DNA from: Acanthaster planci
Taxonomy: Eukaryota > Echinodermata > Asteroidea > Valvatida > Acanthasteridae
NCBI RefSeq assembly: GCF_001949145.1
Contig: NW_019091362.1
Span: 8,354,202-8,369,004, forward strand
DNA length: 14,803 nucleotides
Direction: 5' to 3'
Shown: piece after piece, positions 1-8,484 of the stretch
Layout: the number at the start of each line of letters is the position of its first letter
Position numbering within the stretch: position 1 is the stretch's first letter
Program-made: the position numbers and the translations under genes
Notes under the pieces: model-generated
Database searches by the model: none
What the model saw: the letters and a program-made list of their open reading frames with translations, nothing else
What the model was told of the DNA's origin: nothing

Positions 1-83
1 AACTGTCCCTGATGATGCACATTCCTAGGGAAATGTTTCATTGCAATGATGCCAACAAGGACACCGAAAAGCGGCAAAGTTGG
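1..83 (+). CDS. Candidate coding exon, 5' part outside window; protein not recognised
   Basis: A frame is open from the left edge (codons start at base 3) to a TAG at 114-116. It includes residues IPREMFHCNDANKDTEKRQS, and a possible donor TGG|GTGACT ends the exon at 83 in phase 0. GC by codon position is about 44% at first, 33% at second and 70% at third positions, the pattern expected for coding sequence here and matching the exon at 3361. That exon starts in phase 0, so the two join in frame across a 3277-bp intron. Weak points: GTGACT is a poor donor, and the antisense frame is also open, with an acceptor-like CAG at 92-94 (- strand) and a hydrophobic reading. No domain is recognised. I prefer the + reading because of third-position GC. 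Confidence 0.4.
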
Positions 84-589
84 GTGACTGTCTGCGTCAA
101 ATTGTCAGAATAGGCCAATGCAAACCACTCACGCTGAAATGACGGGTGAATGATGTCCCCCTCTATTGAGCACCACACTTTTGGCCCATATTCCTCAGAT
201 GACTAAGAACCCCAACCACCAACCAAACAGCTTGCCATAAATGACATACATGTACATGTACGCATGTATCAAATTGGAGAACCAGTTTGGCTTAAACAAG
301 TGGCATTATATCCCAAAAGTTTTGAATTCCATTTTGTCTTCAGCTATTCCTACGGGTATGCCATAAAGATACTTTATGTGCATTCGGAAACTTGGTTTTA
401 GTTGTTGTAATGTTTTTGGTAAATGTTTGAATTGAGAGGTATAAATTCAAGACCCCTTCCTACCTGGCTATTATTATTAACCTCAACTGACCTCTTCTTC
501 ACAACACCCCCTGGATGTAAATGTAATTTGTGGGGGGGGGGAATTGAATGCTGATGCCCAGAAATGTTACTGTTCCCAGGCCATTTTGC
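84..589. other. Non-coding stretch, probably intron
   Basis: No convincing gene is seen. It holds an overlapping pair of TACATGTA palindromes at 247-260 and a run of 10 G at 532-541. The weak minus-strand frame at 398-604 crosses the G run and the left target duplication of the hAT element, and shows no domain. Confidence 0.4.
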
Positions 590-743
590 CTCTGAAATAG
601 GCACCGTCGATATCGTATTTTGGCCGATACCAATATATCTTTTTTTTAATCAATATTATCAAACAACTAACATTGATGATATTGATATCAAACCCATATC
701 GATATATCGATACTGCATATCGACGGTGGTGCTTACTCTGAAA
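590..743. mobile_element. hAT-type MITE with 8-bp target-site duplication
   Basis: A 138-bp element occupies 598-735 and is flanked by an exact 8-bp direct repeat, CTCTGAAA (590-597 and 736-743). Its ends are inverted: the left end reads TAGGCAC then CGTCGATAT, and the right end, reverse-complemented, reads TAAGCACCACCGTCGATAT, differing by one base and a 3-base insertion. The interior is AT-rich and full of GATAT/ATATC words that extend the foldback. An 8-bp duplication and a 5'-TAG start fit the hAT superfamily, whose transposases duplicate 8 bp. No coding capacity is present, so the element is non-autonomous and would have been mobilised in trans. The intact duplication and good end match suggest a fairly recent insertion. 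Confidence 0.85.
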
Positions 744-1383
744 ATGGACATCTGGATGGAAGCAACCCTTTGGATTCAAGGTTTGTAAAAGGTTTTTATG
801 ACATGTGCACTGTGGAAAAAACTGAGGTGGCTGCAGAAGTGGGGGGGGGGTTGAGAGACATGTCTCTGTCCTATATCACCCAACAATCACCTGACAATGA
901 CTGAAGTAATTGAATAATTGATTCAATGACAGTTGAGTGTGTACACCATGTGGTACAGTACCACTATGGAATCACGTTGAGAGACTTCTGGAAAAAAGTG
1001 CAAGATGGGTCAACTGGTTCAAACCAAAACAAAAAAACAGTCTCCCGTTTCTGGTTAGCGAACGTGTTGCTGTAGACCTGTGCGCCGGGAAAATAAAAAA
1101 GTGGTTGGTAGCGGCGGTACGTAATGTACATGTATGCAGTCACAATGGACATCGCTCATTATACGTACATAACATACGAGTATGACAACTCACATCATGC
1201 AAGGATGGTTCCTGTAAAGTATAGTATCATGTGGGTGACATCGTCAACAAAATGTCCATATCCATAGAAATCCACAGTGACTGAAGTTTGGAGGCAATGT
1301 ACATGTACATGTACCGCCTGTGTGGCCTTGTTGAGGTGCTGTCACATCACATCTTTGTTACAAAATGTGTTTGACTGTTTTAA
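744..1383. other. Non-coding stretch with G tract
   Basis: There is a run of 10 G at 841-850 and a small hairpin-forming GTGGTA/TACCAC pair near 950-963. TACATGTA palindromes occur at 1127-1134 and, overlapping, at 1300-1313. Small open frames on both strands at 937-1185 have no coding look. Confidence 0.4.
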
Positions 1384-2022
1384 AACTCTGGAAATGTCTT
1401 TGACCAAGCCATATCTTGTGGTCTTTTTATTAATGCAAAGTTGTCTACTCACACATTTCTTATAATAGCAAGGCCATGTTCTAAAGCACATGTGCATGTA
1501 CAAGTGCATCATTTCGAAGACAAAAAAAGTGAGGGTCAAAAAAGAAGTGTTGTCACACCACTTGTGCAGCCAGCCCCTGACCAGAAACTGGAGACTTTTT
1601 TGGGCCCCATTTCACATATTGTTAGTTCCTGTGAAAGAATTCTGTTTACTTTCAACACAATCAGTTTAAAACAAGATGCATGCCACGATCCAACCACTGA
1701 GAAAACTTGCTATAGATTTATTAAAACGAAAATTAAAAACATACATGTACTTGTACATTTCCTGAAATGGGAAGAATTCTTCCTATTTGGGTTGCGGTGT
1801 GTACCGGTACATATACTAGTACATATAGGTGGCTACCAGATCATGTATCCGGCATCATCAGGTGGGGAAACAAACTTAATGTTTCAGCTGGTCAACTTTA
1901 CATGTAAAACAAGTGCTTCACAAAGGGCCCACCCTATGCAAGCATTCTCTTATCAAACTGCTCCGATTCCAAAGGTCTGGTACAGAATAATCAGTCAATT
2001 AGTAATGATTAACCTTAACTGA
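1384..2022 (+). other. Unexplained 213-codon open frame, followed by a poly(A) signal
   Basis: A TAA at 1381-1383 is followed by 212 sense codons and a TGA at 2020-2022. At about 40% GC a frame this long is unlikely by chance in 15 kb (my rough estimate is a few percent). It has no early ATG, third-position GC looks low (about 35% by eye, against about 70% in the better exon candidates), and parts of the translation (HVHVQVHH) come from TGCATGTACA-like simple sequence. An AAG acceptor with an upstream T-rich tract ends at 1440, so it could be a 3' terminal exon starting at 1441. No domain is recognised. It may equally be an old transposon relic or chance. Confidence 0.2.
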
Positions 2023-2077
2023 TTCAACTTGAAAGGACAAAAAAATGGTGGCATCACAAATGGAATTCAGCGTTCTA

Positions 2078-2083
2078 AATAAA
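2078..2083 (+). terminator. Candidate poly(A) signal AATAAA
   Basis: AATAAA is followed immediately by a GT-rich stretch, GTGTGTTTGT (2084-2093), the usual arrangement of a cleavage signal and downstream element, although closer than the typical 10-30 bases. It lies 56 bases after the stop of the long open frame ending at 2022. AATAAA is common by chance in AT-rich DNA. Confidence 0.3.
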
Positions 2084-2802
2084 GTGTGTTTGTCATAGAG
2101 CGTGTACAAAAACTAGAGCGCTGACTCATGTATTGATACAAAGTGATACCTGCTGTTTGTGCACAAACCTATGAAAATTCGAAATTTTGTACGGCTTTTG
2201 CACGACCATTTGCATATCTGCATCTGTATTCTAAAACAATACATCAACAAAGCCAATACGCAAGAAACCTGAACGCACAATCAGTATATGAGCATTTCAT
2301 TTTGTTCTGTGCCAAAAACACAAACGTGTGCACGTATGCACTAATGAATTTTGCCGTGACATTTTTAATTGGATTTTATCAGTACCCGATGCAGGCAACT
2401 CACTTAACACTGACTGAATTAAAGAAGTGACTTTTCAATTTAGCATAACTTAATCAGAAAGACATAAAGACATGCATTGCTCAAATGTAACAGAAACATT
2501 TGTTTTGTAAATAATCATCTATTAATTAATAGTTAATTAATTCGGTATCCATTCTATCTGATTTTGAATGTTTTACAAGCATACACGTATGGATTCAAAA
2601 TGTCGGCGCCCAGGACAGCACCAGATTTTCTCCACATGGAGAATGAGAAGTTAGCACTCTAGTTTTTATATACATGTATACCAGTAGCTCTGTGGTTTTA
2701 ATGTTCTAAACACAGGCAGAGCAAGTGGAAAGTTTGGTGGAACTCTCTATTTCCGGTGCCTGTACACCTTCTCTCTCCCCATGGCAAGGGGAATAAGGGA
2801 AA
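2084..2802. other. Non-coding stretch
   Basis: No supported gene. The plus frame at 2143-2430 has no recognisable content. An AT-only palindromic patch sits at 2519-2540 (CTATTAATTAATAG then TTAATTAA), and a TACATGTA palindrome is at 2671-2678. Confidence 0.4.
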
Positions 2803-3012
2803 CCAAGTCTAGTAACCCTAACCTTCCCCAACCACACAGAATTAAACAGGAGTAGAGTGTTTAATTCTGTGGGGATAGGTCTGGTTGGCCTAAATAGCTG
2901 GCTTTTGGCAAACCTCAGAAAAGCAAAAAGTCCAACAGCCTCTGTGCACAAAGTCCCATATAGGTGTTTAACTTTGTGTGAATTGGGAAGGTTAGGGCCA
3001 GCAACCCTTGGG
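2803..3012. repeat. Foldback repeat, three related arms, TTAGGG-like words
   Basis: The left arm (2803-2848) contains CCCTAACCTTCCC and then a CACAGAATTAAACA segment. The right arm (about 2965-3012) is its imperfect inverse and contains GGGAAGGTTAGGG. A third, shorter arm at 2858-2871 is an exact 14-bp inverse of 2835-2848 with a 9-base loop. Just right of the structure is GGGGGGGTAGGGTTAGGGTT (3011-3030). This looks like a foldback MITE or a nested inverted repeat. No target duplication could be assigned. Open frames on both strands across it (2706-3038 and 2857-3072) are by-products of the symmetry. Confidence 0.6.
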
Positions 3013-3360
3013 GGGGGTAGGGTTAGGGTTAAAAGCAAAGCATGCTTTAGCTTGCTGCATCCAAGAATTTAATAAGTTCCAAACTTACTCTCGTCTGATT
3101 TCAGGGGAAAAAAATCATTTGACACTTGCTGCCAAACAGTTAACAAATGAAATACATTGTATGTAATGCTATTCTTATAACTGGTATCATGAATCTCATA
3201 ACAGGGTATACCATTATGAATATCAGACCTATATGCACATGTAAGGACTTGATGTGTGGAAGGCTTTACATGTACATGTATAAACCCTAGTTGTGCCCAA
3301 CACTACATTTTGTCATTACTGGTATCTCATCAATCCTTCCTAATGTTTTTCTGTTTATAG
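3013..3360. other. Non-coding stretch ending in a splice acceptor
   Basis: It carries overlapping TACATGTA palindromes at 3267-3280. The last 26 bases contain a branch-point-like TCCTAAT and a T-rich tract leading into the AG at 3359-3360 that precedes the + strand candidate exon. No gene is seen. Confidence 0.45.
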
Positions 3361-3486
3361 AAGCAGTTGCTTCAGGACGCACACGGACATGCGCTGTACC
3401 TGAACGCCTACACTGACACCATAGTGCAGACAGAAGGGTCATTAGTCTTTGTCTATATCAGAAAGCATTTCAGCCAGGGAGTGTAA
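3361..3486 (+). CDS. Candidate coding exon, possibly 3' terminal; protein not recognised
   Basis: The acceptor is good: CCTTCCTAATG (branch point), then TTTTTCTGTTTATAG directly before base 3361. The frame starts in phase 0 (AAG CAG TTG) and encodes residues such as LLQDAHGHALYLNAYTDTIV. It stays open to a TAA at 3484-3486. In the first 25 codons GC is about 60%, 32% and 72% at positions one, two and three, a clear coding pattern on this strand. The only possible internal donor is weak (AGG|GTCATT, exon end 3437), so the exon may simply run to the TAA as the last exon. It joins in phase with the candidate exon at 1-83. An ATTAAA at 3683-3688 could be the poly(A) signal. I do not recognise the family. 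Confidence 0.5.
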   Translation, partial: KQLLQDAHGHALYLNAYTDTIVQTEGSLVFVYIRKHFSQGV

Positions 3487-4124
3487 CACTGAAATCTGCT
3501 ACTAGTCACTGTACGCTTGTACATGGTGCCTTGTGGGGTACAAGAACAATGGAAGGTACCCCAACAAGGCCAGTTTGATCCTTGTGGGATACTAAAATGG
3601 TACCCCACAAGAATTTCACGAAACAGATATTTCAAATTTACTCAAAAAGGAGGAATTTTCAAGTGCCATTCATCTGTCGCAAATTAAAACATTTTATATA
3701 AGGGACATACGGTTGAAATTTCAACCCAGGAAACTGTTTTTGGTTGAAATGGCAGTGATTTGAATTTTTTTCCGTGTTGTGTGGGAGTTTTGTACACGAG
3801 AACAAAGGAAATACCCCACAAGTATACAAATGTAAGGGTGGGTGTACATACATGTACGTGTACACTATATGCATAGTGTGCGTAAATGCCATATGGCGGC
3901 TTTAACAGCTACAACCTTTACTTACAAATACAGGCAGCAATTTTGAATTTTTTCCCTTTTAATTTAAAAGAGGTGGGTCCATCCAGCAACGGTTCATTAA
4001 TATTCTAAATGAGTACTATGTTAAAAGAAAAAACATTTTTTCATTTGAGACAGATTATATTACATGTCAAAATATTGTACATGTATATGATCCTTTAATT
4101 TGTTTGATGTGAGAATTACATGTA
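3487..4124. repeat. Repeat-rich stretch with dispersed CTTGTGGGGTAC-type words
   Basis: CTTGTGGGGTAC (3530-3541) is the exact inverse of GTACCCCACAAG (3600-3611). Variants occur at about 3556-3568, 3580-3592 and 3811-3822. Two longer segments look like diverged direct copies: GAACAATGGAAGGTACCCC (3544-3562) against GAACAAAGGAAATACCCC (3800-3817). A perfect 16-bp palindrome, GGTTGAAATTTCAACC, lies at 3711-3726, and its half GGTTGAAAT recurs near 3741. Minus-strand frames at 3453-3635 and 3659-3892 share a C-terminal KCF because of this duplication and are not considered genes. Confidence 0.45.
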
Positions 4125-5100
4125 CAGTCGACTCTCGTTAATACGAGGGCCTTGGGACTTATCCGGAACTTGTCTTATGCGAAAGCTGCCGTCCTGCTCG
4201 ACGTATGTACATGTATCACCAATCGACCGTGCGATTGTTGCACATAAAAATAGGAGGAAACCAGCTATTGGTGGTGTGGACAGCAGCGGGCGAATATCGG
4301 ATTTTACTTGGGAAAGGTGTGGGTTGTGTGGGTTTGGTGCAAAATTATTAGCGAGGGATACACTTTTTCTTCCAAACTTGTGGTTGCAATTTTCTTAAAC
4401 ATTTTTGGACAGAAAACCACGGTTTAGTCATGATTTTCTTAAATTGGGAATTTATAGAAATGTCAAAATCAGACGGGGTGACATTTTCATGTTACAGTGG
4501 GAGCGGGTAATGATTTGTAGACAGAGGGGGGACAGTTCTAGGGGCTGGGTGTTTGGTTACGGAACACAATTTTTATTAGTTTCCTGGGTGGACTTCGGTT
4601 TTGGGGAATGGGGGGGGGCACGGAAATCAAACAAAAGATTTCTTTTGTTCACCACTGTCTTAAATACCGTAGCACTTTTGGCGGCACTCGCTTGTGTTCA
4701 GGTGGTACGAGAGCCACCACACAGAATTTCTGTGTTGGGTACGGGGACCGCAAACGCACATTGTTCGTCTCTCTTGCAGCACCAGACACAAACGGCTCGA
4801 TTCGGTAAGGGAAAACTACAGCGCTGTTCTACTATACACGCATAAATTACGGAAGCACCTTTCAAAATTGAATGGACTAGCTGACTGACAAGTTGCCTTA
4901 AAAAAAGCATGTGCTGAATAGACAGATAACAATAGATTTGCACTCGGCCAGTGCAAAAAAAAAAATGCTCGTCTTAACCGAAATCTCGTAACATCTGAGC
5001 TCGTATTACATTTTTTTCCCTCATAGAAATGTGCACAAATATGCTCGTCTAAACCGGAGTCTTCTCTTACCCGAGCTCGTATTACCACGAGTCGACTGCA
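4123..5100. mobile_element. pogo/Tigger-type non-autonomous DNA transposon
   Basis: A 974-bp element spans 4125-5098. Its ends begin CAGTCGACTC; the 23-bp TIRs match at 20 of 23 positions and both finish TAATACGAG. The left flank is TA (4123-4124) and the right flank CA (5099-5100), consistent with a TA target duplication with one base changed. CAGTCGACTC ends with inner TACGAG words and a TA target are typical of pogo/Tigger elements (Tc1-mariner superfamily). The right end carries a 44-bp subterminal repeat: 4966-5009 and 5042-5085 agree at about 34 of 44 positions, a plausible transposase-binding array. The longest internal frame (4405-4845, 146 codons, no ATG start) shows no DDE transposase or CENP-B-like DNA-binding motifs, so the element looks like a deletion or capture derivative. 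Confidence 0.85.
4966..5085 (+). repeat. Subterminal direct repeat inside the pogo/Tigger element
   Basis: Two 44-bp units, 4966-5009 and 5042-5085, start TGCTCGTCT and end GAGCTCGTATTAC, spaced 76 bases apart. The GCTCGT and CTCGTATTAC words resemble the TIR itself, suggesting one end was duplicated or holds several transposase sites. Confidence 0.7.
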
Positions 5101-5168
5101 TCCTCACGTTTGTCCACAATCAATGCCGAAAAACAGGCCTCGAAACCGAGGTCTGGATCATTCCACAG

Positions 5169-5292
5169 TCAAGTGAAACTCTTCCAGTAAGTTTCAAGTT
5201 TGTCAGTTAGGTATAGAGTGCACTTCTCCTCAAGGTCACACAGGTGATGGCCATAAAGAGATTGCAGAACAACTGCGGTCTTTACCTCACAG
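5169..5292 (-). CDS. Candidate 3' terminal exon of minus-strand gene
   Basis: On the minus strand an acceptor-like ACCTTTTCAG precedes base 5292. The frame then reads through residues such as LQSLYGHHLCDLEEKC and KLETYWKSFT to a TGA at 5171-5169. Starting at 5292 gives phase 2. A second AG, just before 5272, gives phase 1, which would join the phase-1 end of the exon at 5706 in frame. The Leu-rich reading with DLEEKC loosely resembles helical segments of BTB/BACK proteins, but that is only an impression. Third-position GC is about 45%, near background, so coding status is uncertain. No clear poly(A) signal is seen before the transposon. Confidence 0.33.
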
Positions 5293-5303
5293 CTGAAAAG
5301 GTA

Positions 5304-5360
5304 ATTACACTGTACATGTAGTAAGCTGGTGTACAAGTACAAGGACATGTACAGTGTAAT
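5304..5360. repeat. Perfect 16-bp inverted repeat (hairpin)
   Basis: ATTACACTGTACATGT at 5304-5319 is the exact inverse of ACATGTACAGTGTAAT at 5345-5360, with a 25-base spacer. The stem is too short for a typical animal pre-miRNA. It may be a tiny foldback element; no target duplication is visible. Confidence 0.75.
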
Positions 5361-5705
5361 GCATGGATACATTCTGCTGCAGTGAGTGCATGTTTTAGTG
5401 GTAACTGCCAACAACATGTTCAAACATAATGTTCCATTCACTGCACGGGAACAAAGCTTAGTTGATCAGAAAAACCGGTCATCTGCATTGTACGCCTTCA
5501 TCATGTTTTAGCCGTTGACAGCTACATTGTAACTAGAAAGGACCAAGGTCTTGATTTTTCTTTTCATTCATGCAAATGCGGCAAACACTTGCCAATGATC
5601 TCTCACTGGACACGCAGAAATGTAAATTGAAACTTGGCATCAACTGCATGAATGGAATTAACTAACTCCGCTGTTATCTTGCTGCGATGGTCTTTGTGTA
5701 CTTAC

Positions 5706-5777
5706 CGATATGTTCACCCTTTGGAGGCAAATCTTCCTGTAGGCCCTCAAAGCCAATGGCGGGCGGTGCTGCCATGT
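5706..5777 (-). CDS. Internal coding exon with in-frame Met (MAAPPAIGFEG...)
   Basis: The minus strand shows a strong acceptor (TTATTGTTCTTGGCTCTCCTTGTAG) before base 5777 and a near-perfect donor, CG|GTAAGTAC, after base 5706. The 72-bp exon reads AC, then ATG GCA GCA and on to a single final G. It starts and ends in phase 1 and gives MAAPPAIGFEGLQEDLPPKG then EHI. The ATG (5775-5773) sits in good Kozak context (G at -3, G at +4), so it can be a start codon if the upstream exon is untranslated. Otherwise it joins the phase-1 exon ending at 10311, with the shared codon becoming GAC (Asp). I do not recognise the family. The acidic, Pro-rich reading suggests a soluble N-terminal region. Confidence 0.65.
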
Positions 5778-8317
5778 CTACAAGGAGAGCCAAGAACAAT
5801 AATCACTACATGTAGCATGAGATGAGGCACAGACCAAAATACATCCACCCAGTGCATTGGAAAGGCAAACCACAATAAACCCACACAACTCTACCACACA
5901 TCACCGATTTCTTTGGGATTTTTTTTTAAGTTCAGAGTCAGTCAAGCCAAAGGTGAACAGTCTCACTGTCTTTGTATCGGGAATCACTGAAGCATGACAC
6001 AAATAGGTCAGCCTTATTGGAGAAACTACACAAAGGGGAGAAATCTAGCAGTAAACAAACCTAAACAGTACTTCACAAAATGGAATTGGAAATATTTCTG
6101 AAGACTTCCCAAAAATCTGGCCTGTTTTAACAGGACATTTTTAAATGATGTTCATTCATTATGCTACAGGTAATGGAATACATGTACACCAACTACATTT
6201 TGACATGTGAGCTACCGGTGTCGGGTACAAAACCAGAAAGAAGTTTATTGTGGAGTACCCTACATTCGTGCATCCAACTTTCTCGTCGTGAAACTGTTGA
6301 ATTAAATTATGCACCAATGATCGATCGTCACTTTGTTTTTCTTTCTGCAGCTATGAGCGAGTTAAAAGCTTTTCCAGTGAGAAATCTGGAAAAATGTCTG
6401 CCGAGCACAGCATTTTACTTTACAGACTGAATAAATAAACTAATATAACTGGTAGAAATTGTCTAGAAAATAAACAAATGATCGCTGTTCGCTCACGATT
6501 GGTGTTGACACGGGTACATGTATGCAACAGGCACTCTGCCAACTTCGGTCAACTTTCACCAACTACTGAGGGCGTCATCAAAAATATGGAGCCTGAAAAA
6601 GTACTGCGCACCTTATATTTTAAGATTTCCGTTGCAGACGACGGCGCGGATTCAGGGGCACTGTATTTTGTGACTTTTTTCAGAAACACACATAGAAAGA
6701 GAATTTCTGTCATAATATCCTGAATAACTCATACATCAATACTAATATGACTGATATGAAAGAATCAAAACTCATGCCAAATTGTAATTTGAAATGAAAC
6801 TGACAAATATTAAAAACAAAGTGAACAAAAAAGAGACAGTGATAGGAAATCGAAAATGGTGGAAAATGTCGAATAAAAGTGTTTTTTTACTCAGCCTGCA
6901 TTTCTACACCAAAGCAATTAATGCAAAAAATGATTCCTCATTAATTTCAAGACATTAACTGGCAGATTTTTCAGAAGTAGACATTTGTAAACATACGTGT
7001 GCAAATTTTGGGTGACATATGTTTTACTACAGTCAATCTGACTAATTTGCAGATGACGTTCCTGCTGCTTCGGCAACATCTGATGTTCTTCATAATAATT
7101 ACTACTACGACTATAGGCTATATTAGTCCTTGTAGAATTTTAGTCAAACTACATGTATTTGAGTATCAGCAAAGAGAGACTCTAACCCCGACCTAATTAA
7201 AAAAAAGACGAGAGTCAAAAGCCATCTGCATTAGGCCCTACTGTGTCTGCACATTACAGGCATGACGGGTGACGATTTAGCGTACCTACCCAGTTACGTA
7301 CACGTACCCAGGTACCCACGCCGTAATTCCCAGCAGTGTGCTGTCCTGCTCGATAACCCTCCGCGGAATATTTCTGTAGACAAGTACCAGCCACAGTGTA
7401 CCCCGATCAATTCAGGCACGCTATCTCTCAAAGAGCAAACTATTTTGAAACATTAACAGAGTATTACGCGTGAACTACGGCCTTTGAACGTGAACATCCG
7501 CCATGTGCACGCACACGTACACGCGTACTTAGTTAAGTTAGGTCAACATCGCGATACAACCTAAGTCTTAGACTAGACACGCCTAAAAAAAAATACACAT
7601 TGCAGCACATAACCTCTACCCCAGTATTTTCTATGCATCGCTAGGGATACGTGCAAGTGAGCATGAACTTTTGGGATCGATATTTCACAGTGCTAGTCTC
7701 CTTAGCAGCCGTCTAGTGCGTCGCATTGCCGCGAACTGCGACCTGAGTGAGATCGCATGGTTCATTACGGCTCGTGACAGAGACTATGTTGTATGTTGAC
7801 TTTTGCTCTTGCGATCGTAATATTAAAATCTATCTGGGTAAAAATAAACAGTATGGACTCCGAAAAATAGAACATTTCAGATACCATCGAATAAATTTAA
7901 TGCCTTTGTAAAATAAAGAATGCCTACCTTTCGCGATATTTTATGTCATCTTTACGGTTCGCACTATTAATAAGCTGTTACATTTTTCTTTTTCCAGCAA
8001 GCAGATGTTACTTTTTATTCCTAGGGTTGGAGTTGTCATCCAAGCTCCTACTTTCAAACAACATGTAGGCCTAAAGAGCGGTACCATTTTAAAAATGGTC
8101 CTGCCTCATCCCCGGTTTTTAAGATGATGAATATGTCAGGATTTCTTTAAAAATAATATACTTGCCTGAGCTTGAACCCTAAATATGCCAAACCACGTTT
8201 TGATTTTTTTCCAGAATAGATAGATTTGGACATGGATGGTGACATATTTTTGGATAAAAGAGCCATGTAAGTGAAGAGATCGCAAACTGCTGCACGTATT
8301 TCAACGACATCCCTTAC
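5778..8317. other. Probable intron of the minus-strand gene
   Basis: No firm gene. Two neighbouring plus frames were examined. One, at 6161-6430, has an acceptor-like TTTTTCTTTCTGCAG inside it at 6336-6350, and its TGA overlaps a tandem AATAAATAAA at 6430-6439. The other, at 6478-6723, has a similar AG at 6637-6638. Neither shows a domain, and both could be short exons or relics. A GTAC-rich patch lies at 7282-7319. The last dense TACATGTA copy of the left half is at 7150-7157. Confidence 0.35.
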
Positions 8318-8348
8318 CTGAACAAACCTCCAGCGCCGGTAAAATCAT
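8318..8348 (-). CDS. Candidate alternative first coding exon (MILPALEVCS)
   Basis: The minus strand has a near-consensus donor, TTCAG|GTAAGG, ending an exon at 8318. An ATG at 8348-8346 gives ten codons (MILPALEVCS) plus one base, so it ends in phase 1, as the acceptor at 5777 needs. An in-frame TGA lies about 25 bases upstream of the ATG. The exon's 5' part would extend into the CpG-rich block at 8485-8810. A second, weaker donor (TCACAG|GTACGC, exon end 8485) could instead make that block an untranslated exon, with translation starting at the Met in 5775-5773. Confidence 0.33.
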
Positions 8349-8484
8349 AAGTTCATTATTGACGACTGATCACACACTCTGAACTGATTTCTGCATTTCA
8401 ACATCTAAAAAAGATCGAGGGGCCCACACGCTACGGTTATAAGTCACAAATTCAAAATCCATCAGAAAAATCCTGTATGCGTAC

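Noticed and set aside
398-788. Short frames across the hAT element
   Set aside because: They run through the terminal repeats and G tract and encode nothing recognisable.
3018-3030. Telomere (TTAGGG repeats)
   Set aside because: Only two tandem units lie beside a foldback, so this is not a chromosome end.
2706-3072. Overlapping frames on both strands over the foldback
   Set aside because: They arise from the inverted-repeat symmetry and have no domain or codon bias.
4405-4845. 146-codon plus frame inside the pogo/Tigger element
   Set aside because: It has no ATG start and no transposase or DNA-binding motif; its openness comes from TAA/TAG-poor, G-rich sequence.
5570-5577. ATGCAAAT, an exact POU-domain octamer
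   Set aside because: A single 8-mer is expected by chance at this window size, and it is not near a supported start site.
6161-6723. Two adjacent plus-strand small genes
   Set aside because: Acceptor-like AGs and an AATAAATAAA overlapping a stop are suggestive, but no donors, domains or codon bias support them. They are noted only in the intron entry.
7690-7790. Possible tRNA-derived SINE or tRNA in a CpG-containing stretch
   Set aside because: There is no B-box GGTTCGAATCC, cloverleaf or A-rich tail.
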